A stretch of DNA of 6,072 nt. Origin: an uncultured Clostridia bacterium (GTDB lineage: Bacteria > Bacillota > Clostridia > Christensenellales > UBA1242). The notes beneath the pieces were generated by a model that worked only from the letters and a program-made list of their open reading frames with translations, ran no database searches and was not told the origin of the DNA. The stretch covers positions 1 through 6,072 of the forward strand of contig CANDFN010000060.1 of NCBI GenBank assembly GCA_947384015.1. The letters are read 5' to 3'. Of this stretch, positions 1-5,922 are shown one piece after another. Within the stretch, counting starts at the first letter, position 1. Each line of letters starts with the position of its first letter. The position numbers and the translations under genes are program-made.

Positions 1-2199
1 CCAGAAGGAGTTACAAGCATTGGTAGTTCTGCTTTCTATAATTGTAGCAGCATAACCAGTATAACAATACCAGAAGGAGTTACAAGCATTGGACAAAGTG
101 CATTCTATAAGTGCACAGCATTAGAGATTGTAAATTATAACGCAACAGCAATAACAGATTTTAGCCGTAATAGTAATGTATTCTATAATGCAGGTGCAAA
201 TAGTGAAGGTATTGCTGTAACCTTTGGTGATAATGTAACAAAAATTCCAGCATATTTGTTCTATGTAAATAGTTCTTCATATGCACCAAAAATAACCAGT
301 GTGGTAATAGGCAATAATGTAACCAGCATAGGGAGTTCTGCATTCTATAATTGCACAAGTTTAACAGAAATTTATTATAATGCTATAAATGCAACAGCAG
401 AAGGTTATTGTTTTGTTAATGCGGGTAAAGATGCGGATGGAATAGTTGTAATAATAGGCGAAGATGTAACAACTATTCCAAAAGAGTTGTTTTCAAAGAC
501 TAAGAATAGTAGCTTTTTTGGCAATACCGAATCCGCAAACATCACCAATGTTGTTATGGGTTCAAAAGTAACCAGCATAGGAGATTATGCATTCTATATG
601 TGCTCAGGTTTAACCGAAATAACAATGTCAGAAAAAGTAACCATCATAGGAAAAGATGCATTTGGTTATTGCTCAAGTTTAACAGAAATAACAATACCAG
701 AAAAAGTAACCAGCATAGGAAAAAATGCGTTTGAAGCTTGCGGAAACCTAACGAAAATAAACTTTAATGCCACCGTATGCAATGATTTATCGTCTAATAG
801 CACAGTGTTCTCATGGGCAGGGATAAATGGAGAAGGAATAAGCATAACTTTTGGGGATAATGTAACAAAAATTCCATCCTATTTGTTCTATCCATATTAT
901 AACCCGAGTTATTCGCCAAAAATCACCAGTGTGGTAATAGGTGCAAGTGTAACCAGCATAGGGGGAATGGCATTCTCAGATTGCATTACATTAAATGATG
1001 TAACAATAAATAGCCGAACAATTTACGATGCTTTAACCAGCAATACTGCACATGGTAACTTGTTATATTATGCAACAACAATAAAAACAAGCAAAACAGC
1101 AGATGACGGCACAAACAGTTATTTAACCACAAAGTATAATAAGGCAGAACATGACGATTATTATGTTTACACACTAAAAAATATGGATAGTCAAGGCCTT
1201 GTTTACACCCAAAGTGGAGAAAATTATATTATAGAACAATATAGTGGAGTTGCAACAGAGGTGATAATACCTGATACATACAATGGCAAACCTGTGGTTG
1301 GTATGAGAAGTTATGCATTTTACAGGTTGTCTCATATCACTAGTGTAACCTTACCAAACACAATAACCAGCATAGGAGAATATGCTTTCCAAGGTTGCAC
1401 AAGTTTAACTAGTATAACAATTCCAGAAGGATTAACCAGCATAGGTACTTATGCATTCTATGGTTGCAGCAGTTTAACTAGTATAACAATTCCAGAAGGG
1501 ATAACCAGCATAGGGGATTGGACATTCTATAATTGCACAAGTTTAACAGAAATAACCATACCAGATAGTGTAACCAGCATAGGAGGATATGCTTTCCAAG
1601 GTTGCACAAGGCTAACCGAAATAACAATAGGAGAAGGAGTAACCAGCATAGGAAGTCTCGCATTCTGTAGTTGCACAAGTTTAACCAGCATAACAATACC
1701 GGAGAAAGTAACCAGCATAGGAAATAATGCCTTCGCAGGTTGCTATAATCTAACACAAATAAACTTTAATGCCACCGCATGTAAGGATTTATCTAGTAAC
1801 AACAGAGTATTCATGTCTGCAGGGCGGGATGGGGAAGGAATAAACGTAACCTTTGGGAATAATGTAACAAAAATCCCAGCATATTTGTTCTATCCGGATA
1901 GTTATGATTCTAGTTATACACCAAAAATAACCAGTGTGGTAATAGGTGCAAGTGTAACCAGCATAGGAAGTTCTGCATTTTACAATTGCACAAGTTTAAC
2001 CAGCGTAACAATAGAAAGTGATAATGCTTATAAAAATGCAACGTCAACAACTAACTGTGGTTACTTATTACAAAACGCTACAACAGTTAAAGTATTAAAA
2101 ACTGTGGCTGATAAAGAGGGTAATACTAACACCTACTTAAACGGAACAGGCTTTACAAGAACCGAAGAAGGCGATTATTATGTTTACACTAAAAACTAA
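1..2199 (+). CDS. BspA-like leucine-rich repeat (LRR_5) protein, 5' end missing
   Basis: The reading frame is open from the first base to a TAA at 2197-2199, giving 732 visible residues; the true start, any signal peptide and upstream domains lie outside the window. The protein is dominated by 23-residue LRRs of the BspA/TpLRR type with consensus xVTSIGxxAFxxCxxLTxITIPexg, about 15 units in all. Four irregular islands of 59-62 residues interrupt them (nt 133-309, 373-558, 757-939, 1759-1944), each with the pattern NAT...VF..AG...GI.VTFG.NVTKIP.YLFY....ITSVVI. A cap with YTQSGENYIIEQYSG and IPDTYNGKPV (about nt 1183-1300) begins a second LRR domain. Both domains end in YYVYT(L)KN. No LPXTG, GW, SLH or C-terminal membrane segment is seen, so anchoring, if any, is at the missing N-terminus. 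The family is usually secreted or surface-exposed and binds host or microbial ligands; the ligand here is unknown. A TTG at 256 is internal and is not the start. Confidence 0.93.
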   Translation, partial: PEGVTSIGSSAFYNCSSITSITIPEGVTSIGQSAFYKCTALEIVNYNATAITDFSRNSNVFYNAGANSEGIAVTFGDNVTKIPAYLFYVNSSSYAPKITSVVIGNNVTSIGSSAFYNCTSLTEIYYNAINATAEGYCFVNAGKDADGIVVIIGEDVTTIPKELFSKTKNSSFFGNTESANITNVVMGSKVTSIGDYAFYMCSGLTEITMSEKVTIIGKDAFGYCSSLTEITIPEKVTSIGKNAFEACGNLTKINFNATVCNDLSSNSTVFSWAGINGEGISITFGDNVTKIPSYLFYPYYNPSYSPKITSVVIGASVTSIGGMAFSDCITLNDVTINSRTIYDALTSNTAHGNLLYYATTIKTSKTADDGTNSYLTTKYNKAEHDDYYVYTLKNMDSQGLVYTQSGENYIIEQYSGVATEVIIPDTYNGKPVVGMRSYAFYRLSHITSVTLPNTITSIGEYAFQGCTSLTSITIPEGLTSIGTYAFYGCSSLTSITIPEGITSIGDWTFYNCTSLTEITIPDSVTSIGGYAFQGCTRLTEITIGEGVTSIGSLAFCSCTSLTSITIPEKVTSIGNNAFAGCYNLTQINFNATACKDLSSNNRVFMSAGRDGEGINVTFGNNVTKIPAYLFYPDSYDSSYTPKITSVVIGASVTSIGSSAFYNCTSLTSVTIESDNAYKNATSTTNCGYLLQNATTVKVLKTVADKEGNTNTYLNGTGFTRTEEGDYYVYTKN
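697..1182 (+). repeat. Long intragenic module, copy 1
   Basis: This module aligns codon for codon with 1699 onward at an offset of 1002 bp (334 codons) for most of its length. It runs PEKVTSIG LRR, island INFNAT.C.DLSSN..VF, GEGI..TFG.NVTKIP.YLFYP, PKITSVVIGASVTSIG LRR, then a non-LRR tail with TN.YL and YYVYTLKN. It closes the first LRR domain visible in the window, and the next domain starts directly after it at 1183. The tail includes a 17-nt stretch (from 1156) repeated exactly near the end of the gene at 2173. Confidence 0.9.
1354..1767 (+). repeat. Six uninterrupted 69-bp LRR repeats
   Basis: Six back-to-back units of exactly 69 bp (23 codons) start at 1354, 1423, 1492, 1561, 1630 and 1699. 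Each encodes P/G-x-x-[VIL]-TSIG-x-x-[AT]-F-x-x-C-x-x-L-T-x-I-x-[IF]. The core ACCAGCATAGG is conserved at DNA level in nearly every unit, including synonymous positions, which suggests recent expansion or gene conversion rather than only protein-level constraint. Cys of the AFxxC motif is present in all six. Confidence 0.95.
1699..2196 (+). repeat. Long intragenic module, copy 2 (C-terminus)
   Basis: This is the second copy of the module at 697-1182 and forms the extreme C-terminus of the protein. It matches copy 1 through the LRR, the INFNATAC island and the ITSVVIGASVTSIG LRR. The tail carries about five extra codons around DKEGNTNTYLNGTG before converging again on GDYYVYTKN and the stop. 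The variable stretches are surface-loop-like residues, while the LRR core and the VTFG.NVTKIP.YLFYP segment are held. It overlaps the last of the six tandem 69-bp units. Confidence 0.9.
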
Positions 2200-2325
2200 A
2201 CATAAATAAAATTCAAAATAAGTTTGTTTAAATTTAACTAATATCAAAATAAATAATAGTAAAACAGAATGTAAAGCTAAATAATTATTGTTAAACAAAA
2301 AACAATAAAGTATTAAAAATCAATT
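2200..2325. other. AT-rich spacer after the LRR gene
   Basis: This is a very AT-rich stretch between the LRR gene stop and the terminator. I see no open frame with a ribosome binding site, no RNA gene and no inverted repeat of note on either strand. It is most simply a 3' untranslated region. Confidence 0.6.
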
Positions 2326-2354
2326 AAAAAATCACGGTTTTACCGTGATTTTTT
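2326..2354. terminator. Bidirectional intrinsic terminator
   Basis: A perfect hairpin has arms 2326-2338 and 2342-2354. Its GC-containing core is ATCACGGT/ACCGTGAT with a 3-nt loop (TTT), flanked by six A on the left and six T on the right, so it gives a U-run on either strand. It lies 126 bp after the LRR gene stop. It is also the only strong terminator downstream of the leftward ABC operon, which would then have a 3' untranslated tail of about 250 nt. Confidence 0.9.
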
Positions 2355-2410
2355 GTATATTTAAAGTAACTGATGTTACATTTGTGTTTTTGTTTGGGTG
2401 GCGGAAAATT

Positions 2411-2431
2411 TTAATTTGTTTGCCAAATTAA
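2411..2431 (-). terminator. Weak AT-rich hairpin, possible first ABC-operon terminator
   Basis: The 8-bp arms TTAATTTG (2411-2418) and CAAATTAA (2424-2431) enclose a 5-nt loop. Read on the minus strand, the hairpin is followed by AATTTTCC, only a short U-stretch, and the stem has a single G-C pair. It could slow or partly stop transcription leaving the permease gene, but the hairpin at 2326-2354 is far stronger. Confidence 0.25.
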
Positions 2432-2442
2432 TTTAGCTAAAA

Positions 2443-2604
2443 GGTGTGATTAACGAAGGCAAACAAGAGAAGAACCTACAAGAGTGTTTTGAACTATTCG
2501 TTATACTTCGTAGAAAACCTCGCAGTAGGAAGAGGAGTGCCTGCTTAAAAGCCTATAATAATTTTGTAAAACAAAATTGTTTGGCATATAAGCGTGGCAC
2601 GACG
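2443..2604. other. Gene-free segment of raised GC; candidate dispersed repeat or RNA
   Basis: This segment lies between the two hairpins and the permease stop. GC counted over 2451-2550 is 40 percent, against 27 percent for 2351-2450. A 61-codon frame opens at GTG 2446 and runs to 2631 into the permease 3' end. It has no usable ribosome binding site (GG only 1 nt upstream) and its translation is rich in Lys/Arg with no recognisable domain, so I do not call it a gene. Small inverted repeats are present: GCTTAAAAGC, and AATTTTGT/ACAAAATT at 2560-2567 and 2571-2578. The composition shift suggests an inserted or repeated intergenic element, or a structured RNA. Which of these it is cannot be settled from one copy. 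Confidence 0.35.
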
Positions 2605-3414
2605 CTATTTTCCGTAAAACTTATTCATTAATTTTTCAAACATTGCTACTAATAAATACATTATGCTTGCAAGCACACATAGTATAACAGTTGAGGTCAT
2701 TACAAGGTTTAAGTTAAATACTTGACCGCCGTAAATTAGTAGGTAACCAAGTCCTGCACGGCTTACCAAATATTCGCCCATTATTGCACCAATCCAGCTT
2801 AAACCAACATTGATTTTTAAGGTTGACACAATATCTTTTAACGAATTTGGTAATATTAATTTTGCAAAGATTTGTAGTTTGTTTGCACCCAAAGATTTAG
2901 CTAGTGCAATTAATTGTTTATCGCAACTGGTAAACGAGTTAAGGATGTTTAATATGGTTACGATTATAACAATTAAAATACACATTACGATAATGGCTTT
3001 TTGTCCTGCTCCAAACCAAATAATGATTATAGGGCCTAGGGCAATTTTTGGTAGCGAATTTAGCACAACTAAGTAGGGTTCACTTACCGAACGCAAGAAG
3101 GTGCTACACCACAACACAAATGCTACCGCAAAGCCAATGCCCGTAGCTATTGCAAAGCCTATAAATGTTTCTTTAAGCGTAATGGAAGAATGATAAACAA
3201 GTTCTCCGCTTTTAAACATTTCGCTTGCTGTTTTTATTATTTTAGACGGGCTAGAAAAGAAGAAAGAACTAATAATTTCGTATCTTGACAATAATTCCCA
3301 TAAAGTAATAAATATTGCCAATACTAAAATTTGAGTAAGCAAGATAGATATTTTTCTTAAGCTGTATTTTCGCAGATAATCGTAGTGAGCTGCGCTAAAT
3401 TTTTTTCTTTTCAT
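2605..3414 (-). CDS. ABC importer permease, SsuC/TauC/NrtB-like
   Basis: This 269-residue integral membrane subunit forms the channel of a nitrate/sulfonate/taurine-class importer (BPD_transp_1 family). A basic N-terminus (KRKK...RKYSLRK) precedes about six hydrophobic segments, roughly residues 23-42, 78-103, 112-134, 138-160, 200-216 and 236-258. The EAA coupling loop that docks on the ATPase is residues 168-189 (LIALAKSLGA...KLILP). The family motif GEYLVSRAGLGYLL follows at 213-226. Length is normal for the family. I chose ATG 3414 because AGGAAA at 3421-3426 sits 6 nt upstream. The longer frame to TTG 3477 would add 21 unconserved residues and deepen the overlap with the ATPase gene from 20 to 83 bp. 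It is the last gene of the operon; the TAG stop is at 2605-2607. Confidence 0.93.
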   Translation of the reverse strand: MKRKKFSAAHYDYLRKYSLRKISILLTQILVLAIFITLWELLSRYEIISSFFFSSPSKIIKTASEMFKSGELVYHSSITLKETFIGFAIATGIGFAVAFVLWCSTFLRSVSEPYLVVLNSLPKIALGPIIIIWFGAGQKAIIVMCILIVIIVTILNILNSFTSCDKQLIALAKSLGANKLQIFAKLILPNSLKDIVSTLKINVGLSWIGAIMGEYLVSRAGLGYLLIYGGQVFNLNLVMTSTVILCVLASIMYLLVAMFEKLMNKFYGK

Positions 3415-4165
3415 TTTGTATTTCCTGCCAGATGACGTCAAACAGTTGTTTTGCTTTTTCTGTTTTTCTGCGTTCAAATGGCGTTAAGTCTGGGCTAAAA
3501 TCTAGAGTATGAATTGCCTTAATTTTACCCGGACGGGCAGATAGAACAATAATCCTATCTGACATACTTATAGCCTCCTGAATATCGTGGGTTACAAGTA
3601 TTGCTGTTTTTTGCTCGGTTTTTATTATATTGAAGATGTCGTCACAAAGTTCTAGGCGAGTTTGGTAATCTAATGCACTAAAAGGCTCATCAAGAAGCAA
3701 TAACTCTGGCTGTAGGGCTAAAGTTCTAATTAGTGCAACACGTTGCCTCATGCCACCGCTTAATTCACTGGGATGTTTTTTTAAGAATTCACTTAGCCCA
3801 TATTTATTTGTTAGGTCTAAGGCTTTTTCTTTACGTTCTTTTGAGGCAAGTTTTTTTAACTCTAAACCAAAATATATGTTTTTTTCAATGGTGCGCCAAG
3901 GCAACAAATTATCTCGTTGGAACATATACCCGCAAAAATTGTTTTTTAGGTTTGGGGTTTTGCCCATTACAAGCACTTGCCCAGATGTTGGTTTTATTAG
4001 CCCAGTTATAAGAGATAAAATGGTGGTTTTTCCACATCCAGAAGGCCCAACAATAGACACAAATTCTTCCTTTTCTATGGTTAAATTTATGTCTGTTAAG
4101 GCTTCGGTTTCCGACTTTGTGCTTTGATAAATTAGATTAAGGTTTTTAATCTCTACAACACTCAT
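3395..4165 (-). CDS. ABC importer ATPase, SsuB/TauB/NrtD-like
   Basis: This 256-residue cytoplasmic ATPase powers the importer. All nucleotide-binding motifs are intact: Walker A GPSGCGKT (40-47), Q-loop Gln83, signature LSGGM (135-139) followed by RQR, Walker B LLLLDE with catalytic Glu160, D-loop SALD (163-166) and switch His193. The segment RDNLLPWRTIEKNI after the Q-loop is typical of the nitrate/sulfonate/taurine subfamily. Length fits a single-domain subunit with no regulatory C-terminal domain. Its ATG shares one base with the TAA of the upstream binding-protein gene (TAATG), and no Shine-Dalgarno sequence is visible before it, so translation probably depends on re-initiation. Its 3' end overlaps the permease start by 20 bp. 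Substrate specificity cannot be read from this subunit. Confidence 0.96.
   Translation of the reverse strand: MSVVEIKNLNLIYQSTKSETEALTDINLTIEKEEFVSIVGPSGCGKTTILSLITGLIKPTSGQVLVMGKTPNLKNNFCGYMFQRDNLLPWRTIEKNIYFGLELKKLASKERKEKALDLTNKYGLSEFLKKHPSELSGGMRQRVALIRTLALQPELLLLDEPFSALDYQTRLELCDDIFNIIKTEQKTAILVTHDIQEAISMSDRIIVLSARPGKIKAIHTLDFSPDLTPFERRKTEKAKQLFDVIWQEIQNEKKKI
3421..3426 (-). promoter_or_regulatory. Ribosome binding site fixing the permease start
   Basis: AGGAAA on the minus strand lies 6 nt before ATG 3414 and inside the 3' end of the ATPase gene. It supports the shorter 269-residue permease over the TTG start at 3477. Confidence 0.75.
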
Positions 4166-5178
4166 TATGCAACGCTAGATACAATGCTAGTGTTAACTGC
4201 AACATTCCAGTCTACGCGGTTTTTAAGTTCTCCGGCGTTATCTATTATGTCTAACATTAAATTCCAAGAACTTTCTTTTAATATAAAGCTATCGGCATAA
4301 GCACCAATCCTAATATAATTTCGCACAGAAGTTACAATAAGTTTGTCGCTAGTTTCTTTAAAAGATGGTTTTAAACTTGCAATTAATTCATCATCACTAG
4401 CACTCATAAGATAGTTGTAGCCTTTTTGAAGGGCTTTTATAAATTTTTCTAATTTATCACTATGATTTTTTAGATAATCGCTTGTGGCAGTAAAAGCAGT
4501 ATAAGGAATGTCGCTTACTTCGCTTCCTAAAGCCGCAACAATATATCCAGTGCCATCTTCAACGCATTGGCTTGCAGTAGGGTCAAACATTGTGCAGTAG
4601 TCGCCTGTTCCTGTTAAGAAAGAAGGCACATTTAAATTAAACGCAATGGTTGTGTCAATAATAGTATCGCACTCATCACCAAGTTCTAAACCTGGCTTTA
4701 AACCATGTTGTTCTAAAATATATTTTAGTGTCATAGCAGGCATTCCACCAGGGCGTCCGCCTATTATGTGTTTGCCTTTTAAGTTTTCCCAGTTAAAGTT
4801 TTCGCCTTCATCATTTCTGCCAACAAGGAAAGAACCATCACATGCGGTAAGTTGTGCAAATACAACAGGTGCATTTTGCATTCCATTGTTACGCACATAA
4901 ACTACAGATTCAGGTCCCATTAAGCCTACGTCTGCACTTCCCGAGATTAGTGAAGACATAACAACATCGCTACCGCCTGCGTTTGTTAGCTCTATTTCTA
5001 AGCCTTCATCTTTAAAATAGCCATTATTCATAGCCACGTAAAGTGGGGCGTAGAAAACAGAATGGGTAACCTCGCTGATTCTAATCACATTATCATTCTT
5101 CTTTTTACAGCCAGTTAAGCAGGCTGAAACGGAGAAAATGCAAACGAATATGATTAGTAAGATAGAAAATTTTTTCAT
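4165..5178 (-). CDS. Solute-binding lipoprotein of NMT1/SsuA/TauA type
   Basis: This 337-residue extracytoplasmic binding protein captures the substrate for the importer. A short basic start (MKK), a hydrophobic stretch and the lipobox LTGC with Cys24 as the lipidated residue mark it as a membrane-anchored lipoprotein. The mature protein opens with the family hallmark APLYVAMNNGYFKDEGLEIEL region (44-64). SGSADVGLMGPE (79-90) and GGRPGGMPAMTLKY follow, lining the cleft in this periplasmic-binding-protein-like II fold. The Cys-rich signature of THI5-type pyrimidine enzymes is absent. Related proteins take nitrate, alkanesulfonates, taurine, thiamine precursors or riboflavin, and nothing here chooses among them. 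ATG 5178 is supported by AAGGAG at 5184-5189. It is the first gene of the operon and ends in a TAATG overlap with the ATPase gene. Confidence 0.93.
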   Translation of the reverse strand: MKKFSILLIIFVCIFSVSACLTGCKKKNDNVIRISEVTHSVFYAPLYVAMNNGYFKDEGLEIELTNAGGSDVVMSSLISGSADVGLMGPESVVYVRNNGMQNAPVVFAQLTACDGSFLVGRNDEGENFNWENLKGKHIIGGRPGGMPAMTLKYILEQHGLKPGLELGDECDTIIDTTIAFNLNVPSFLTGTGDYCTMFDPTASQCVEDGTGYIVAALGSEVSDIPYTAFTATSDYLKNHSDKLEKFIKALQKGYNYLMSASDDELIASLKPSFKETSDKLIVTSVRNYIRIGAYADSFILKESSWNLMLDIIDNAGELKNRVDWNVAVNTSIVSSVA

Positions 5179-5222
5179 TCGTTCTCCTTAATGGAAGGTT
5201 TATAGTGGTTTAATTCTTCCAT
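5175..5222 (-). CDS. Possible 15-residue leader peptide (uORF)
   Basis: A minus-strand frame runs from ATG 5222 to TGA 5175-5177 and encodes MEELNHYKPSIKENE. Its stop overlaps the start of the binding-protein gene as ATGA, the arrangement of translationally coupled genes. Its first codons form one arm of the 7-bp hairpin at 5191-5222. No Shine-Dalgarno sequence precedes it and the peptide has no run of one amino acid of the kind used in attenuation. It may be chance, and I give it low confidence. Confidence 0.15.
   Translation of the reverse strand: MEELNHYKPSIKENE
5184..5189 (-). promoter_or_regulatory. Strong ribosome binding site of the binding-protein gene
   Basis: AAGGAG on the minus strand lies 5 nt before ATG 5178. 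It is by far the best ribosome binding site in the operon, fitting the high expression usually needed for a binding protein relative to its ATPase and permease. Confidence 0.85.
5191..5222 (-). promoter_or_regulatory. Leader hairpin just before the ABC-operon ribosome binding site
   Basis: The arms ATGGAAG (5191-5197) and CTTCCAT (5216-5222) are perfectly complementary over 7 bp with an 18-nt loop. In the mRNA the stem ends only 1 nt before AAGGAG, so folding could affect ribosome access. No U-run follows, so it is not a terminator. Confidence 0.35.
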
Positions 5223-5235
5223 AGTTCATACTATG
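5220..5235. promoter_or_regulatory. Inverted repeat, possible operator or alternative hairpin
   Basis: CATAGTTCATACTATG has perfect 6-bp arms (5220-5225, 5230-5235) around 4 nt. It sits in the transcribed leader, about 35 bp downstream of the predicted -10 of the ABC operon. Its first three bases are shared with the arm of the hairpin at 5191-5222, so the two structures cannot form together in RNA. It could equally be a repressor site in DNA. Confidence 0.35.
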
Positions 5236-5268
5236 ATGAAGCAAAAAAATTGTTACAAAGAAATTTTT

Positions 5269-5299
5269 ATTATATGTTTTACTTTTATTCTTATCACAA
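5269..5299 (-). promoter_or_regulatory. Putative promoter of the ABC importer operon
   Basis: On the minus strand a perfect TATAAT lies at 5274-5269. Upstream, TTGTGA (5299-5294, 19-nt spacing) or GTGATA (17-nt spacing) could serve as a poor -35 box. Transcription would start near 5262 and give a leader of roughly 85 nt. The region is very AT-rich, so other -10-like matches are possible. Confidence 0.45.
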
Positions 5300-5346
5300 A
5301 TAATTAACTAAAATTTTGCCTAAAATAAAATGAGGATGTAAAATAG

Positions 5347-5375
5347 TTGTAAAAATGGTAAATATTTGTTATAAT
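5347..5375 (+). promoter_or_regulatory. Promoter of the six-helix membrane protein gene
   Basis: TTGTAA (5347-5352), a 17-nt spacer and TATAAT (5370-5375), with an extended -10 TG at 5367-5368, make a near-consensus sigma-A-type promoter. The expected start near 5382 falls on the GGAG ribosome binding site (5382-5385), which implies a leader of only about 10 nt. Confidence 0.75.
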
Positions 5376-5391
5376 AAATTTGGAGAATTTT

Positions 5392-5922
5392 ATGACTAAA
5401 AATGATATGTTTTACAAAATATTGTTTGCGATAGAGTTGGCACTTTTGCCTCTAGTTATTTTTGCAAGCATAAGGATAGAAGAAAAGTGGGCTATATGCT
5501 TGTTTATAGGTGCGGTTTTACTGGTTAAAATTTGGCTAGAATTATTTAAAGATAAATATAATTATCAACATGCCATAATTAGCTCTATTTCTAGTATATT
5601 AACTTTTGGAGTGTTGTTAATATTGTTCGCATGCAACGGCTATATCAACATGGCGTTAGCTATTGTGACAGTTGTTTTAATTGCAATTTACAACATCCTA
5701 TATGTTGTTCAATATAAGGCTCAGTTGCCAGAATTTGTTCAAGCAGTAGATTTCTGCTATATGTTGTTTGAATGCATTGCAATTGCTTGCTTCGTTTTAG
5801 TGGCTTACTATAATATTGCATCTTTGATTGCTATATTTGCTTTAATATTAACAACTGTTGTTTCTGCTGGATATAAAATATATAATATAGTTCGCACATT
5901 ATTAAACAAAAATATGCACTAA
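5392..5922 (+). CDS. Hypothetical six-helix membrane protein
   Basis: This protein has 176 residues and I do not recognise its family. It has about six hydrophobic segments, roughly residues 10-27, 32-51, 61-81, 84-106, 118-139 and 143-165. The connections are short: charged IRIEEK (27-32), KDKYNYQH (53-60) and YKAQLPEF (108-115). The C-terminal tail KIYNIVRTLLNKNMH is short and basic. Scattered charged residues in or near helices (Glu15, Glu50, Asp120, Glu127) and several Cys are present, but no catalytic motif, ATP site or signal peptide cleavage site is seen. I chose ATG 5392 because GGAG sits 6 nt upstream; a TTG four codons earlier lacks a ribosome binding site and overlaps the GGAG. It is divergent from the ABC operon and has its own promoter, so a functional link is not implied. 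It could be a small transporter, an energy-coupling S-component-like protein or a structural membrane protein; none of these is supported by a motif. Confidence 0.85.
   Translation: MTKNDMFYKILFAIELALLPLVIFASIRIEEKWAICLFIGAVLLVKIWLELFKDKYNYQHAIISSISSILTFGVLLILFACNGYINMALAIVTVVLIAIYNILYVVQYKAQLPEFVQAVDFCYMLFECIAIACFVLVAYYNIASLIAIFALILTTVVSAGYKIYNIVRTLLNKNMH

Noticed and set aside
1478..1756. Long minus-strand frames opposite the LRR gene.
   Set aside because: They are shadows created by the 69-bp repeat period and biased codons. Their translations are themselves repetitive, rich in Leu and Cys, and have no ribosome binding site.
1..2199. 69-bp periodic DNA as a CRISPR-like or non-coding satellite array.
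   Set aside because: Every unit is in frame in one long open reading frame and encodes the LRR_5 consensus. There are no unrelated spacers.
2591..2606. AGCGT/ACGCT inverted repeat at the permease stop as a terminator.
   Set aside because: Only 5 bp of stem and no U-run on the minus strand after it.
2446..2631. A 61-codon + strand frame from GTG, rich in Lys and Arg.
   Set aside because: No usable ribosome binding site, no recognisable domain, and it runs into the 3' end of the permease on the opposite strand. Described as a compositionally distinct segment instead of a gene.
3415..3477. Longer permease N-terminus starting at TTG 3477.
   Set aside because: It would overlap the ATPase gene by 83 bp and adds a polar stretch unlike family N-termini, while ATG 3414 has an AGGAAA at the correct distance.
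5179..5280. Thiamine pyrophosphate or other riboswitch upstream of the ABC operon.
   Set aside because: The leader is short (about 85 nt), lacks the CUGAGA core of the TPP element and matches no other riboswitch core that I recognise.
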